The notes beneath the pieces are model-generated. The model was not told the DNA's origin. It did not search any database and saw only the letters and a program-made list of their open reading frames with translations. From positions 1 through 12,508 of the forward strand of contig PMST01000608.1 in the NCBI GenBank assembly GCA_003168295.1: a stretch of DNA of 12,508 bases. Reading direction: 5' to 3'. Position numbers and translations under genes: made by a program. Positions 6,511 through 12,508 of this stretch are shown here, piece after piece (the first letter of the stretch is position 1; every line of letters starts with the position of its first letter). Origin of the DNA: Actinomycetota bacterium (GTDB lineage Bacteria; Actinomycetota; Actinomycetes; Streptosporangiales; Streptosporangiaceae).

Positions 6511-7698
6511 TCAAGCCGAGGCCCGCTGGACCCGGGCCACCGCCCGGCGGGCGATGGCGGCGCGGTGCGCTTCGGACGGTCCGTCGTAAATCCGGAACGC
6601 CCGGATCTCGGCGTAGATCCGGCCGATGACCGACTCTTCGGTGACCCCGGCCCCGCCGGCGAGCTGCACGGCCCGGTCCACGATCCGGCAGGTGGCCTCG
6701 CTGATAAACACCTTGGCCCGGGAGGACTCCTCGGTGCCCTTCAGGCCGCCCATCACCTGCGCGGCGACCTGCCACAGCAGCGCCCGGCAGGCGACCAGCT
6801 CGATCTCGTTGTCCGCGATCAGCTGCTGGGCCATCCCCAGCGACCCCAGCGGCGCACCGAAAAGCTCCCGGCTGCCCGCCCGCCGCAGGGCGACGTCGTG
6901 GGCGCGCCGGGCCGCGCCGAGCCAGCGCATGCAGTGCGTCAGCCGGGCCGGCACCAGCCGGACCTGGGCGTGCGCGAAACCGCGGCCCGGCTCCCCCAGC
7001 ACCGCGTCATCGCCGACGAACGCCTCGCGCAGCCGCACCTGGCAGTGCCCGCCGACAGTGCCCTCGTCGATGGTCCGCATCCGGTTCCCGACCTGCCAGC
7101 CCGGGTTGCCGGCGTCGAGCAGGAACATGCTCGCGCCTTCGGGAGCGTCAGGGCCCTGCGACTTGGCCATGACGATCGCGAACCCGGCGCCGTCCGCGCC
7201 GGTGATGAAGTGCTTGTCGCCGTCCAGCAGCCAGCCGCCCGCGACCTTACGGGCCGTCGACGCCAGCGCGGCCGGGTCGGACCCGGCACCCGGCGGAGGT
7301 TCGGTCATCGCGAAGCACGAGCGCATCTCGCCGCGCACCAGCGGCCGCAGGTACCGCTCTTTCTGCTCCGGGGTGCCGACCACCGCCAGCAGGTGCATGT
7401 TGCCCTCATCGGGCGCGGCGCAGTTCAGCGCCAGCGGGCCCAGCGGGCTGTAGCCCGCCTCTTCCAGCAGCACCGCGGTGGTCACGAAGTCGGCCCCGCC
7501 TCCCCCGTACTCGGCGGGAGCCTGCGGAGCCAGGAGGCCGGCGTCGTGAGCCAGCTGCTGCATCTGGATCCGCAGCTTGTCATCGACACCGGCCGCGAAG
7601 GCTTCTTGCTCCAGCGGGATGATGTGATCCGCGATGAAGCGCCGCACCGGCTGGCCGAGCGCTTCGGAGTCGGCGGCAGACAGGGTGGAGTGTGGCAT
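6511..7698 (-). CDS. Acyl-CoA dehydrogenase, ACAD10/11-like active site
   Basis: A 395-residue FAD acyl-CoA dehydrogenase, full length. Landmarks are 'APAEYGGGGAD' (60-70), the FAD/substrate stretch 'CFAMTEPPPGAGSD' (128-141), 'DGDKHFITGA' (159-168), 'LFGAPLGSLGMAQQLIAD' (279-296), 'QLAGGAGVTEES' (345-356) and 'RIYDGPSEAHRAAIAR' (369-384). In classical members the base is the Glu of 'YEGT'; here it is D372, as in the ACAD10/ACAD11-like group with its 'DGPxEVH' pattern, so the change is probably functional. Start ATG 7698 has minus-strand GGGAGG (plus 7703-7708) 4 nt upstream. It would introduce the alpha-beta double bond in an acyl-CoA. It is divergent from an acyl-CoA synthetase (109-bp gap), which may supply its substrate, and convergent with the hydroxylase with no intergenic base. 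Chain specificity is unknown. Confidence 0.93.
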   Translation of the reverse strand: MPHSTLSAADSEALGQPVRRFIADHIIPLEQEAFAAGVDDKLRIQMQQLAHDAGLLAPQAPAEYGGGGADFVTTAVLLEEAGYSPLGPLALNCAAPDEGNMHLLAVVGTPEQKERYLRPLVRGEMRSCFAMTEPPPGAGSDPAALASTARKVAGGWLLDGDKHFITGADGAGFAIVMAKSQGPDAPEGASMFLLDAGNPGWQVGNRMRTIDEGTVGGHCQVRLREAFVGDDAVLGEPGRGFAHAQVRLVPARLTHCMRWLGAARRAHDVALRRAGSRELFGAPLGSLGMAQQLIADNEIELVACRALLWQVAAQVMGGLKGTEESSRAKVFISEATCRIVDRAVQLAGGAGVTEESVIGRIYAEIRAFRIYDGPSEAHRAAIARRAVARVQRASA

Positions 7699-7719
7699 GA
7701 AGCCTCCCGGGCAGATAAG

Positions 7720-7739
7720 TGAGGTTAGGTTTCACCTGA
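7720..7739. promoter_or_regulatory. Inverted-repeat element in the dehydrogenase/synthetase divergent promoter region
   Basis: The AT-richer core of this 109-bp divergent region reads TGAGGTTAGGTTTCACCTGA. It contains AGGT (7727-7730) and ACCT (7734-7737) around TTC, plus a second AGGT at 7722-7725. The left half matches the DtxR/IdeR iron-box consensus well, but the right half is one base out of register, so iron control is doubtful. Some regulator of the two divergent genes binding here is plausible. On the minus strand TTATCT (7712-7717) could be a weak -10 for the dehydrogenase gene. Confidence 0.25.
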
Positions 7740-7773
7740 CCGTGCGGACTGTCGCCAGCATACGTGCGAGCGC

Positions 7774-7804
7774 GCGGGAGGACTTATCGGACCTGCGGGA
7801 GGAC
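7774..7804 (+). repeat. Direct repeat carrying two Shine-Dalgarno copies
   Basis: GCGGGAGGAC occurs at 7774-7783 and again at 7795-7804, 21 bp apart. The second copy (GGGAGGA, 7797-7803) lies 4 nt before ATG 7808 and sets the synthetase start. The first has no ATG or GTG at a suitable distance. The 21-bp offset keeps frame, so the upstream open frame reads a repeated Arg-Glu-Asp-Leu. Confidence 0.5.
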
Positions 7805-7807
7805 CTC

Positions 7808-9412
7808 ATGATCAGCGCGGCCAATCACGTGCCGCTGAGTCCGCTCAGCTTCCTGGCCCGGGCACGGCGCGCCTTTCCGGACAAGGTCGCGGTGGTAGAT
7901 GCCGACGAGTCGGCCGTCAGCTATGCGGAGCTGGGCCGGGACTGCGACGCGCTGGCCGGCGCGCTGCGGGCCGGCGGGGTGCAGCCGGGTGACCGGGTGG
8001 CCGTGCTGGACCTGAACTCCCGCTGGCTGCTGGCCGCCCACTTTGCGGTGCCCGGAGCGGGCGCGGCGCTGGTCGCGCTGAACACCCGGCTGGCCGCCAG
8101 CGAGTACCGGGACATCCTGGCCCACTCCCGGGCCAGCATCCTGCTCGTGTCCGGCGACCTGCTGCCGCGGCTGGAGGTGCGCACGGCCGCCGAACTGCCC
8201 GCCGGACGGGTGGTGCTGCTGCCCGGCACACCCGCCGCGGCGCTGCCCGGCGCCGTGACCTACGGCGAATGGCTCGCGGACACCGACGGCCGCGGCCTTA
8301 TGCTGCCCGCCGACGAGGACGCCATGATCGCGGTGAACTACACCAGCGGGACGACCGGGCGCCCCAAGGGCGTCATCTACACCCACCGCGGCGCCTACCT
8401 CAACGCCCTGTCCGCCGCGCTGGAGTTCGAGCTGTCCGCGGCCAGCTACCTGCTGTGGACCCTGCCGATGTTCCACTGCAACGGCTGGTCGATGACCTGG
8501 GGCGCGACCGCCGTCTGCGCCACCCACGTCTGCCTGGGCTCCTTCGACCCGCAGCGGGCGCTCGACCTGGCCGGGCGCTACCCGGTCTCGCACCTGTGCG
8601 GCGCGCCGGTCGTGCTCAGCGAACTCGCCCGGGCCGGGGCGCAGCGCGGCTTCACCGCCGGACGCCCGCTGCGCGCCGCGGTCGGCGGTGCCCCGCCGAC
8701 CAAGGAGACGATCGCCGCGGTGCAGCAGATGGGCATCACGGTGACGCACCTGTACGGGCTGACCGAGACCTACGGACCCTCCCTGGTCTGCGAATACCAG
8801 CAGGGCTGGACCGACCTGCCCGCGGCCGACCTGGCCGAGCGGCTCAGCCGGCAAGGAGTACCCGCGATCTCGGTCGCCGACGTTCAGATCGCCGATGACA
8901 AGGGCCGGCCGCTCCCGGCCGACGGCACCAGCACCGGGGAGATCATGATCCGGTCCAACACGGTCACCGCCGGATACCTCGACGACGAGGCGGCCACCGC
9001 CGAGGCGTTCCGCGGCGGCTGGTTCCACACCGGCGACCTGGGGGTCATGCACCCGGACGGCTACATCGAGCTGACCGACCGCAGCAAGGACATCATCATC
9101 AGCGGCGGGGAGAACATCGCCTCGGTCGAGGTAGAAAAGGCGCTCGCCGCCCACCCCGACGTGATCGAGGCCGCGGTGGTAGCCCGGCCCGACCCGCGCT
9201 GGGGCGAACGGCCCGTCGCCTTCATCACCACCGAACGAGCCGACCTGTCCGAGGCCGAGCTCACCGACTTCGTCCGGCAGCGGATCGCCCACTTCAAGAC
9301 GCCGGATCAGATGTACTTCGAAACCCTGCCCAAGACCTCAACAGGAAAGATCCAGAAGAACGTGCTGCGCGATCGCGCCCGGGACCGAGCCCGCGACCAG
9401 GCCAAGGAATAG
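7808..9412 (+). CDS. AMP-forming acyl-CoA synthetase (medium-chain/aryl acyl type)
   Basis: A 534-residue ANL-superfamily adenylating enzyme that activates a carboxylic acid to its AMP ester and then to the CoA thioester. The P-loop is 'YTSGTTGRPKG' (178-188). 'PMFHCNGW' (220-227) is the signature of the group containing methylmercaptopropionyl-CoA ligase (DmdB) and plant acyl-activating enzymes. 'YGLTETYGP' is at 316-324, 'HTGDLG' at 407-412 and the hinge 'DRSKD' at 424-428; the catalytic Lys is K514 in 'PKTSTGKIQ'. All expected motifs are intact. The open frame extends 58 codons upstream, but ATG 7808 has a good Shine-Dalgarno and the usual family N-terminus. It is divergent from the acyl-CoA dehydrogenase, suggesting a shared acyl-CoA route. 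The C-terminal tail is rich in Arg and Asp (residues 519-530). The substrate is not predictable from motifs; a product of ring cleavage or an aromatic side chain are candidates. Confidence 0.93.
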   Translation: MISAANHVPLSPLSFLARARRAFPDKVAVVDADESAVSYAELGRDCDALAGALRAGGVQPGDRVAVLDLNSRWLLAAHFAVPGAGAALVALNTRLAASEYRDILAHSRASILLVSGDLLPRLEVRTAAELPAGRVVLLPGTPAAALPGAVTYGEWLADTDGRGLMLPADEDAMIAVNYTSGTTGRPKGVIYTHRGAYLNALSAALEFELSAASYLLWTLPMFHCNGWSMTWGATAVCATHVCLGSFDPQRALDLAGRYPVSHLCGAPVVLSELARAGAQRGFTAGRPLRAAVGGAPPTKETIAAVQQMGITVTHLYGLTETYGPSLVCEYQQGWTDLPAADLAERLSRQGVPAISVADVQIADDKGRPLPADGTSTGEIMIRSNTVTAGYLDDEAATAEAFRGGWFHTGDLGVMHPDGYIELTDRSKDIIISGGENIASVEVEKALAAHPDVIEAAVVARPDPRWGERPVAFITTERADLSEAELTDFVRQRIAHFKTPDQMYFETLPKTSTGKIQKNVLRDRARDRARDQAKE

Positions 9413-9458
9413 ACCCGCACGGAACGATCCTGGCTTGCGCGCACGCTCAGTTCATCCG

Positions 9459-9494
9459 GCGCGGCGGTTATGCCGCGCGGCGGTTATGCCGCGC
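9459..9494. terminator. Overlapping hairpins between convergent genes, possible bidirectional terminator
   Basis: Each copy of the 16-bp repeat forms a 7-bp stem GCGCGGC/GCCGCGC with loop GGTTAT: 9459-9465 with 9472-9478, and 9475-9481 with 9488-9494. The right arm of the first shares 4 bases with the left arm of the second, so they compete. They lie 46 nt after the synthetase stop and at the stop of the convergent luciferase-like gene. There is no T-run on either strand, so termination is inferred from stem strength and location. Confidence 0.45.
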
Positions 9495-9498
9495 GGCG
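9459..9498. repeat. 16-bp tandem duplication, 2.5 copies
   Basis: GCGCGGCGGTTATGCC is present at 9459-9474 and identically at 9475-9490, followed by a third partial copy GCGCGGCG at 9491-9498. The array covers the 3' end of the luciferase-like gene: the real stop (TTA on the plus strand, 9484-9486) lies in the second copy and an equivalent TTA in the first at 9468-9470. Because 16 is not a multiple of 3, the two copies are in different frames. A recent slippage duplication is the simplest explanation. Confidence 0.85.
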
Positions 9499-10512
9499 CC
9501 AGGCCTCCGCCAGGGCAACGTAGCTGGCCCGGCGGCGTTCCCGGTCCAGGCTCGGGGTGACGACGGCGATCTCGTCGGCCTGGGCGAGCTCCTTCATCTC
9601 CAGCAGCCGCTCGGCGACGGCCTTGGGTTCCCCGGTCACCATCCGGGAGTCGTCCTGACGGCTGGCACGGAACTCCCGGGATCGCGCGAAATCATGTATC
9701 TGCTCGGGCCGCAGCGGCTCACGTATCCCGCGGCGGATGTTCTGGATGGTCAGCGTCCACGCGGCTTCAAAGTCAACGATCGCCTCGTCGTCGTGGCTGG
9801 CGAAGGCCAGCACCGACATCACCGAGTACGGCGATCCGCCCGCCGGGCCCGGCGTGAACCCGCGGCGGTACTCCCGCAGCGCCTCGAACGCCAGGTCCGG
9901 GCTCATGTGATGAGCGAAGGCCGCGCTCATTCCGTTCACCGCGGCGAAACGCGGCCCGTAGGCGCTGGAGCCCAGCACGAACAACTCCGGCCGCTCGTCC
10001 ACCAGCGGCGCGGCCACCAGCTGAGCGTAAGGGTGGCCAGCCGGGAATCCGTCGCCGAGAAACGCCAGCAGTTCCCCGACCTGCGCCGGAAACTCGGCGG
10101 CCGCATCGGTGACCATCCCGCGGCGCAGGACGTGCGCGGTCAGCGGGTCGGTGCCCGGCGCTCGGCCCAGCGCCAGGTCGATGCGCCCCGGATACATCGC
10201 CAGCAAGGTGCGGAACATCTCCGCGACCTTGAGCGGCGCGTGGTTGGGCAGCATGATCCCGGCCGCGCCCACCCGGATGCGCGAGGTATGCGCGCCGACA
10301 TGGGCGGTCAGCAGTTCGGGCGCGCTGCACGCCAGGCTGCTCATGTTGTGATGCTCAGAGACCCAGTACCGCCGGTAGCCAGCGGCCTCAACGGCCTGGG
10401 CGATGCCGACCGCACCGGCAATTGACGCGGCGGCGCTTTCACCATGCTCGATCCCGACGAAATCCAGCACGGCCAGCGCGAGTGACTCATCCACGTTATC
10501 CATCACCAGCAC
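9484..10512 (-). CDS. Luciferase-like flavin-dependent oxidoreductase, MsnO8/YhbW type
   Basis: A 342-residue LLM-class oxidoreductase of a different branch from the one at 2159-3229. Diagnostic blocks are 'YWVSEHHN' (49-56), 'SAPELL' (63-68), 'GAAGIMLPNHAPLKVAE' (82-98) and 'GRIDLALGRAPGTD' (109-122). These are typical of the YhbW/MsnO8-like group, thought to use FMN. Near the C-terminus, 'RMVTGEPKAVAERLLEM' has the usual form before the final barrel helix. The first possible start is GTG 10512; ATG 10503 (residue 4) is equally possible and neither has a strong Shine-Dalgarno. Its neighbours are a convergent synthetase across a hairpin and a divergent FAH-family gene across 143 bp, so it is probably transcribed alone. 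Its substrate is unknown; a monooxygenase or reductase for the same class of compounds is a guess from context. Confidence 0.88.
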   Translation of the reverse strand: MLVMDNVDESLALAVLDFVGIEHGESAAASIAGAVGIAQAVEAAGYRRYWVSEHHNMSSLACSAPELLTAHVGAHTSRIRVGAAGIMLPNHAPLKVAEMFRTLLAMYPGRIDLALGRAPGTDPLTAHVLRRGMVTDAAAEFPAQVGELLAFLGDGFPAGHPYAQLVAAPLVDERPELFVLGSSAYGPRFAAVNGMSAAFAHHMSPDLAFEALREYRRGFTPGPAGGSPYSVMSVLAFASHDDEAIVDFEAAWTLTIQNIRRGIREPLRPEQIHDFARSREFRASRQDDSRMVTGEPKAVAERLLEMKELAQADEIAVVTPSLDRERRRASYVALAEAWRRAA

Positions 10513-10611
10513 AATGCCGCGCCACCCCGGCGCATTCCCGGCCCGGCCCCAACCGGCCCTGATCGGAGGGTGTCCTGTGCGGGTCCGTAGCAGGATGACG
10601 GAAATGAAAAT

Positions 10612-10624
10612 TGCCCGCCGGGCA
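10612..10624. promoter_or_regulatory. Inverted repeat in the oxidoreductase/FAH divergent region
   Basis: TGCCC (10612-10616) and GGGCA (10620-10624) are exact inverted repeats around GCC, next to an A-rich stretch (GAAATGAAAATT, 10601-10612). It lies 32 bp before the FAH-family start, where an operator or 5'-UTR hairpin would be expected. The rest of the 143-bp region shows no convincing -35/-10 pair for either gene. No specific regulator can be named. Confidence 0.25.
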
Positions 10625-10655
10625 TCCGTTCTGCCTCTGCTGGGGTTAACTTCTC

Positions 10656-11558
10656 GTGGAGATCATCAGGTATCACACCCGCGAGACCCGGATACCGCAG
10701 GTCGGAGTCCGGGACCAGGGCCTCGTGTTCAGCCTGCCCGACGTGCCTTCGCTGGCCGCGTTGCTGGCGCTGCCGGTTGAGGAGATCAAGCGGCGCACGG
10801 CCGAACGCGAGAGCTCCCGGCCGGTAGCGGCCGCCGACGTCGCGGTGCTGCCTCCGATCGACGGCCGCACCGAGGTCTGGGCGGCTGGCGTCACGTACTT
10901 CACCTCGCGTGAGGCGCGGGTCGAGGAGAGCGAGCGCTCCTCCGATGTCTACCGCCAGGTCTACGAGGCCGAGCGGCCCGAGCTGTTCTTCAAGTCGGCG
11001 GCCTGGCGGGTGGCCGGCGACGGACAGACGATAGCGATCAGGGCCGACTCGGTTCTCGATGTCCCCGAGCCCGAGGTCGCCCTGGTGATCAACCGGTTCG
11101 GCGAGATCGCCGGCTACACCGCCTGCAACGACGTATCGTCCCGGTCCATCGAAGGCGAGAACCCGCTCTACTTGCCGCAGGCCAAGGTCTACCTGGGCGG
11201 TTGCGCGCTGGGGCCAGCGATCCGCCCGGCCTGGGAGATCGCCGATCCCTACAACCTGTCCATCGAGCTGGCCATCTACCGCGACGGCGTGATCGCCTGG
11301 CAGGGCCGCGCCAGCACCTCGGCACTGCGCCGGAAGTTCGACGAACTCGCCAGCTTCCTGCTGCGGGCCGACATCTATCCCGACGGGGTAATCCTGGCCA
11401 CCGGGACCTGCCTGGTGCCGCCGGCGCCGTTCAGCCTGGCCGACGGCGACGTGGTCGCCGTCACGGTCGGCGAGATCGGCGTGCTGACCACCGACGTCGT
11501 CCGGGGCCTTGACCGGATGCGCGCAGCGTTCGACCGGCAGCGACCGAACGGGAGTTAG
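10656..11558 (+). CDS. Fumarylacetoacetate hydrolase (FAH) family enzyme
   Basis: A 300-residue FAH-superfamily protein. The N-terminal small domain runs to about 70, followed by the catalytic beta-roll domain. It has 'VWAAGVTY' (74-81), 'AERPELFFKSA' (105-115), the metal ligands E138 and E140 in 'VPEPEVALV' (136-144), D159 in 'CNDVSSRSIEGENP' (157-170) and 'LPQAKVYLGGCALGP' after that. This E-x-E...D arrangement binds Mg2+ in the family. The 'SREAR...VYEAERPELFFK' and 'EGENPLYLPQAK' patterns are those of the 2-keto-3-deoxy-sugar-acid dehydratase/hydrolase-like branch, which acts on 2-keto or 2-hydroxy-dienoate acids. Start GTG 10656 has only a weak GGGG upstream. Its stop overlaps the stop of the convergent acyl-CoA ligase by three bases. 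In this cluster it could hydrate or hydrolyse the dienoate or acylpyruvate from ring cleavage; this is inference, and sugar-acid metabolism is the main alternative. Confidence 0.9.
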   Translation: MEIIRYHTRETRIPQVGVRDQGLVFSLPDVPSLAALLALPVEEIKRRTAERESSRPVAAADVAVLPPIDGRTEVWAAGVTYFTSREARVEESERSSDVYRQVYEAERPELFFKSAAWRVAGDGQTIAIRADSVLDVPEPEVALVINRFGEIAGYTACNDVSSRSIEGENPLYLPQAKVYLGGCALGPAIRPAWEIADPYNLSIELAIYRDGVIAWQGRASTSALRRKFDELASFLLRADIYPDGVILATGTCLVPPAPFSLADGDVVAVTVGEIGVLTTDVVRGLDRMRAAFDRQRPNGS

Positions 11559-12508
11559 CCGCCATCGGCGGCCCGGGCCTGGTCGCGGAGCAGGAACTTC
11601 TGCACCTTGCCGGTCATGGTCGTCGGCAGCGTGCCCACGACCTGGAGCATCTCCGGGAGCTTTTGCGGCGCGATGCGCCGCTCCCGGCGCAGGAAATCGG
11701 TCAGCTCCGCGAGGGTGGGCGGCGCGCCGCGCGCGACCACGAACGCGCAGGCCTTCTCCCCCAGCCGCTTGTCCGGCACGGCCACCACCGCAGCCGCGGC
11801 CACGCGCGGGTGGGCCAGCAGGTGATTCTCCACCTCGGCGGCGGAGATGTTGAGCCCGCCCCGGATGATCAGGTCCTTGATCCTCCCGGTCACCCGCAGG
11901 TAGCCGGCGTCGTCGACGCGGCCGAGATCCCCGGATCTCGATATGCCCCCGGCGTCGATCGACTGGGCAGTGAGCTCAGGGTCCTGCCAGTAGCCCAGCA
12001 TCAGGCCCGGGCCGCCGTGGCAGATCTCGCCTTCGACCCCGGCGGCGGCCGGCTTTCCTTGTTCATCGCGGATCTCGAGCACGACTCCGGGGAACGCCCG
12101 GCCGTCGGAGGAGAGCACGTGTTCGGCGGAGTCGCCGGCGGAGCAGGCGGTGACGAGCAGGCCCTCGGAGCGTCCGTAGACCGGCAGCAGCGCGCAGCCG
12201 GGCGCCTGCTGCGACCAGCCGCGCAGCATGACCTCGGGAATGGGGGCGCCGGCGCAGGCCCAGCAGCGCATCGAGGCCAGCCGGGCGGCCGACGCGGGGT
12301 CGGAGAGGAGCCGGTCCAGGGTCATCTGGACGAACGGCGTCGCCGTCATGCTCATCGTGCACTGGTGCTCGGCGATAAGCCGCAGGCCTGCCTCGGCGTC
12401 CCAGATATCCATCAGGTGGACGCCGGCCCCCCGGATCAGCGGGGCGATGACCCCCATGGCCAGGCCGGTGGCGTGGGTGATGGGCGACGGCATGAACATC
12501 ACGTCGGC
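11555..12508 (-). CDS. AMP-forming acyl-CoA ligase, C-terminal part (5' end beyond window)
   Basis: 317 residues of an ANL-superfamily ligase are visible; the frame stays open to base 12508, so the N-terminus and P-loop lie outside. Visible are 'PSPITHATGL' (the substrate-site His region), 'TATPFVQMTL', 'CAGAPIP', the A5 motif as 'VYGRSEG' in place of the usual YGxTE, 'SGDLGRVDDAGYL', the hinge 'GRIKDLIIRGGLNISAAEVE' and the catalytic Lys in 'PTTMTGKVQKFLLR'. The pattern resembles cyclohexanecarboxylate-CoA/short- to medium-chain acyl-CoA ligases more than the synthetase at 7808-9412; the two are not recent duplicates. An apparent GTG at 12502 and ATG at 12499 are internal. The 3' end overlaps the stop of the FAH-family gene (11555-11558 shared). 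It probably feeds a carboxylic acid into the same acyl-CoA pathway. Confidence 0.9.
   Translation of the reverse strand, partial: ADVMFMPSPITHATGLAMGVIAPLIRGAGVHLMDIWDAEAGLRLIAEHQCTMSMTATPFVQMTLDRLLSDPASAARLASMRCWACAGAPIPEVMLRGWSQQAPGCALLPVYGRSEGLLVTACSAGDSAEHVLSSDGRAFPGVVLEIRDEQGKPAAAGVEGEICHGGPGLMLGYWQDPELTAQSIDAGGISRSGDLGRVDDAGYLRVTGRIKDLIIRGGLNISAAEVENHLLAHPRVAAAAVVAVPDKRLGEKACAFVVARGAPPTLAELTDFLRRERRIAPQKLPEMLQVVGTLPTTMTGKVQKFLLRDQARAADGG

Noticed and set aside
6925..6935. Second GCATGC core as a possible further GntR site
   Set aside because: It lies inside the dehydrogenase coding region without the flanking CTA/TAG arms, so it is expected by chance.
7634..7807. 58-codon N-terminal extension of the acyl-CoA synthetase
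   Set aside because: It overlaps the divergent dehydrogenase start and promoter region, has no Shine-Dalgarno, and a good one precedes ATG 7808.
7784..9292. 502-codon open frame on the minus strand opposite the acyl-CoA synthetase
   Set aside because: It is the mirror frame of a strongly GC3-biased gene. The product is an Arg/Gly/Val-rich low-complexity sequence without a recognisable domain, while the plus strand has every expected ligase motif.
10403..10780. 125-codon plus-strand frame across the divergent region, with a hydrophobic stretch resembling a small leader near 10597-10655
   Set aside because: It overlaps the start of the luciferase-like gene and the FAH gene out of frame, has poor codon bias and no ribosome site.

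Overview
The window looks like chromosomal DNA of a high-GC actinomycete. G or C fills almost every third codon position, several genes start with GTG, Shine-Dalgarno sites are purine-rich, and flavin/F420-type luciferase-like oxidoreductases and acyl-CoA synthetases are abundant. I cannot name the genus. I saw no tRNA, rRNA, CRISPR array, transposase or phage gene. It reads as an accessory catabolic island for aromatic and acyl compounds.

Layout. (1) 1-62 is the 3' end of a plus-strand gene of unknown identity, followed by a short region with two terminator-like hairpins. (2) 236-967 (minus) encodes a GntR/FCD regulator, divergent from the main operon. The 190-bp divergent region holds a -35/-10 pair (1072-1100) and, just downstream, a perfect 12-bp palindrome CTAGCATGCTAG (1112-1123), a good candidate operator. 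(3) 1158-6510 (plus) is a tight five-gene operon: an MhpB-type extradiol dioxygenase, a luciferase-like oxidoreductase, an isochorismatase-fold protein lacking all three canonical catalytic residues, a meta-cleavage-product-type alpha/beta hydrolase, and a TfdB-type FAD phenol hydroxylase. The last three genes are separated by +4 and -4 nt. (4) 6511-7698 (minus) is an acyl-CoA dehydrogenase whose stop codon abuts the hydroxylase stop. It is divergent from (5) 7808-9412 (plus), an acyl-CoA synthetase. (6) 9484-10512 (minus) is a second luciferase-like oxidoreductase, separated from the synthetase by a hairpin-forming 16-bp tandem duplication. (7) 10656-11558 (plus) is a fumarylacetoacetate-hydrolase-family enzyme, whose stop overlaps that of (8) a second AMP-forming acyl-CoA ligase (11555-12508, minus, cut by the window edge).

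How the genes may work together (inference). The TfdB-like enzyme would ortho-hydroxylate a phenol, the MhpB-like enzyme would cleave the catechol next to a substituted carbon, and the alpha/beta hydrolase would split the ring-fission product into a 2-hydroxydienoate and an acid. The classical MhpD/E/F enzymes for the dienoate are not in the window; the FAH-family protein is the only local candidate for that chemistry. The two acyl-CoA ligases and the dehydrogenase could process the released acid or a side chain by beta-oxidation. The most unusual part is the pair of genes inserted between dioxygenase and hydrolase: a luciferase-like oxidoreductase next to an isochorismatase-fold protein in which the Asp-Lys-Cys triad reads His-His-Ser.
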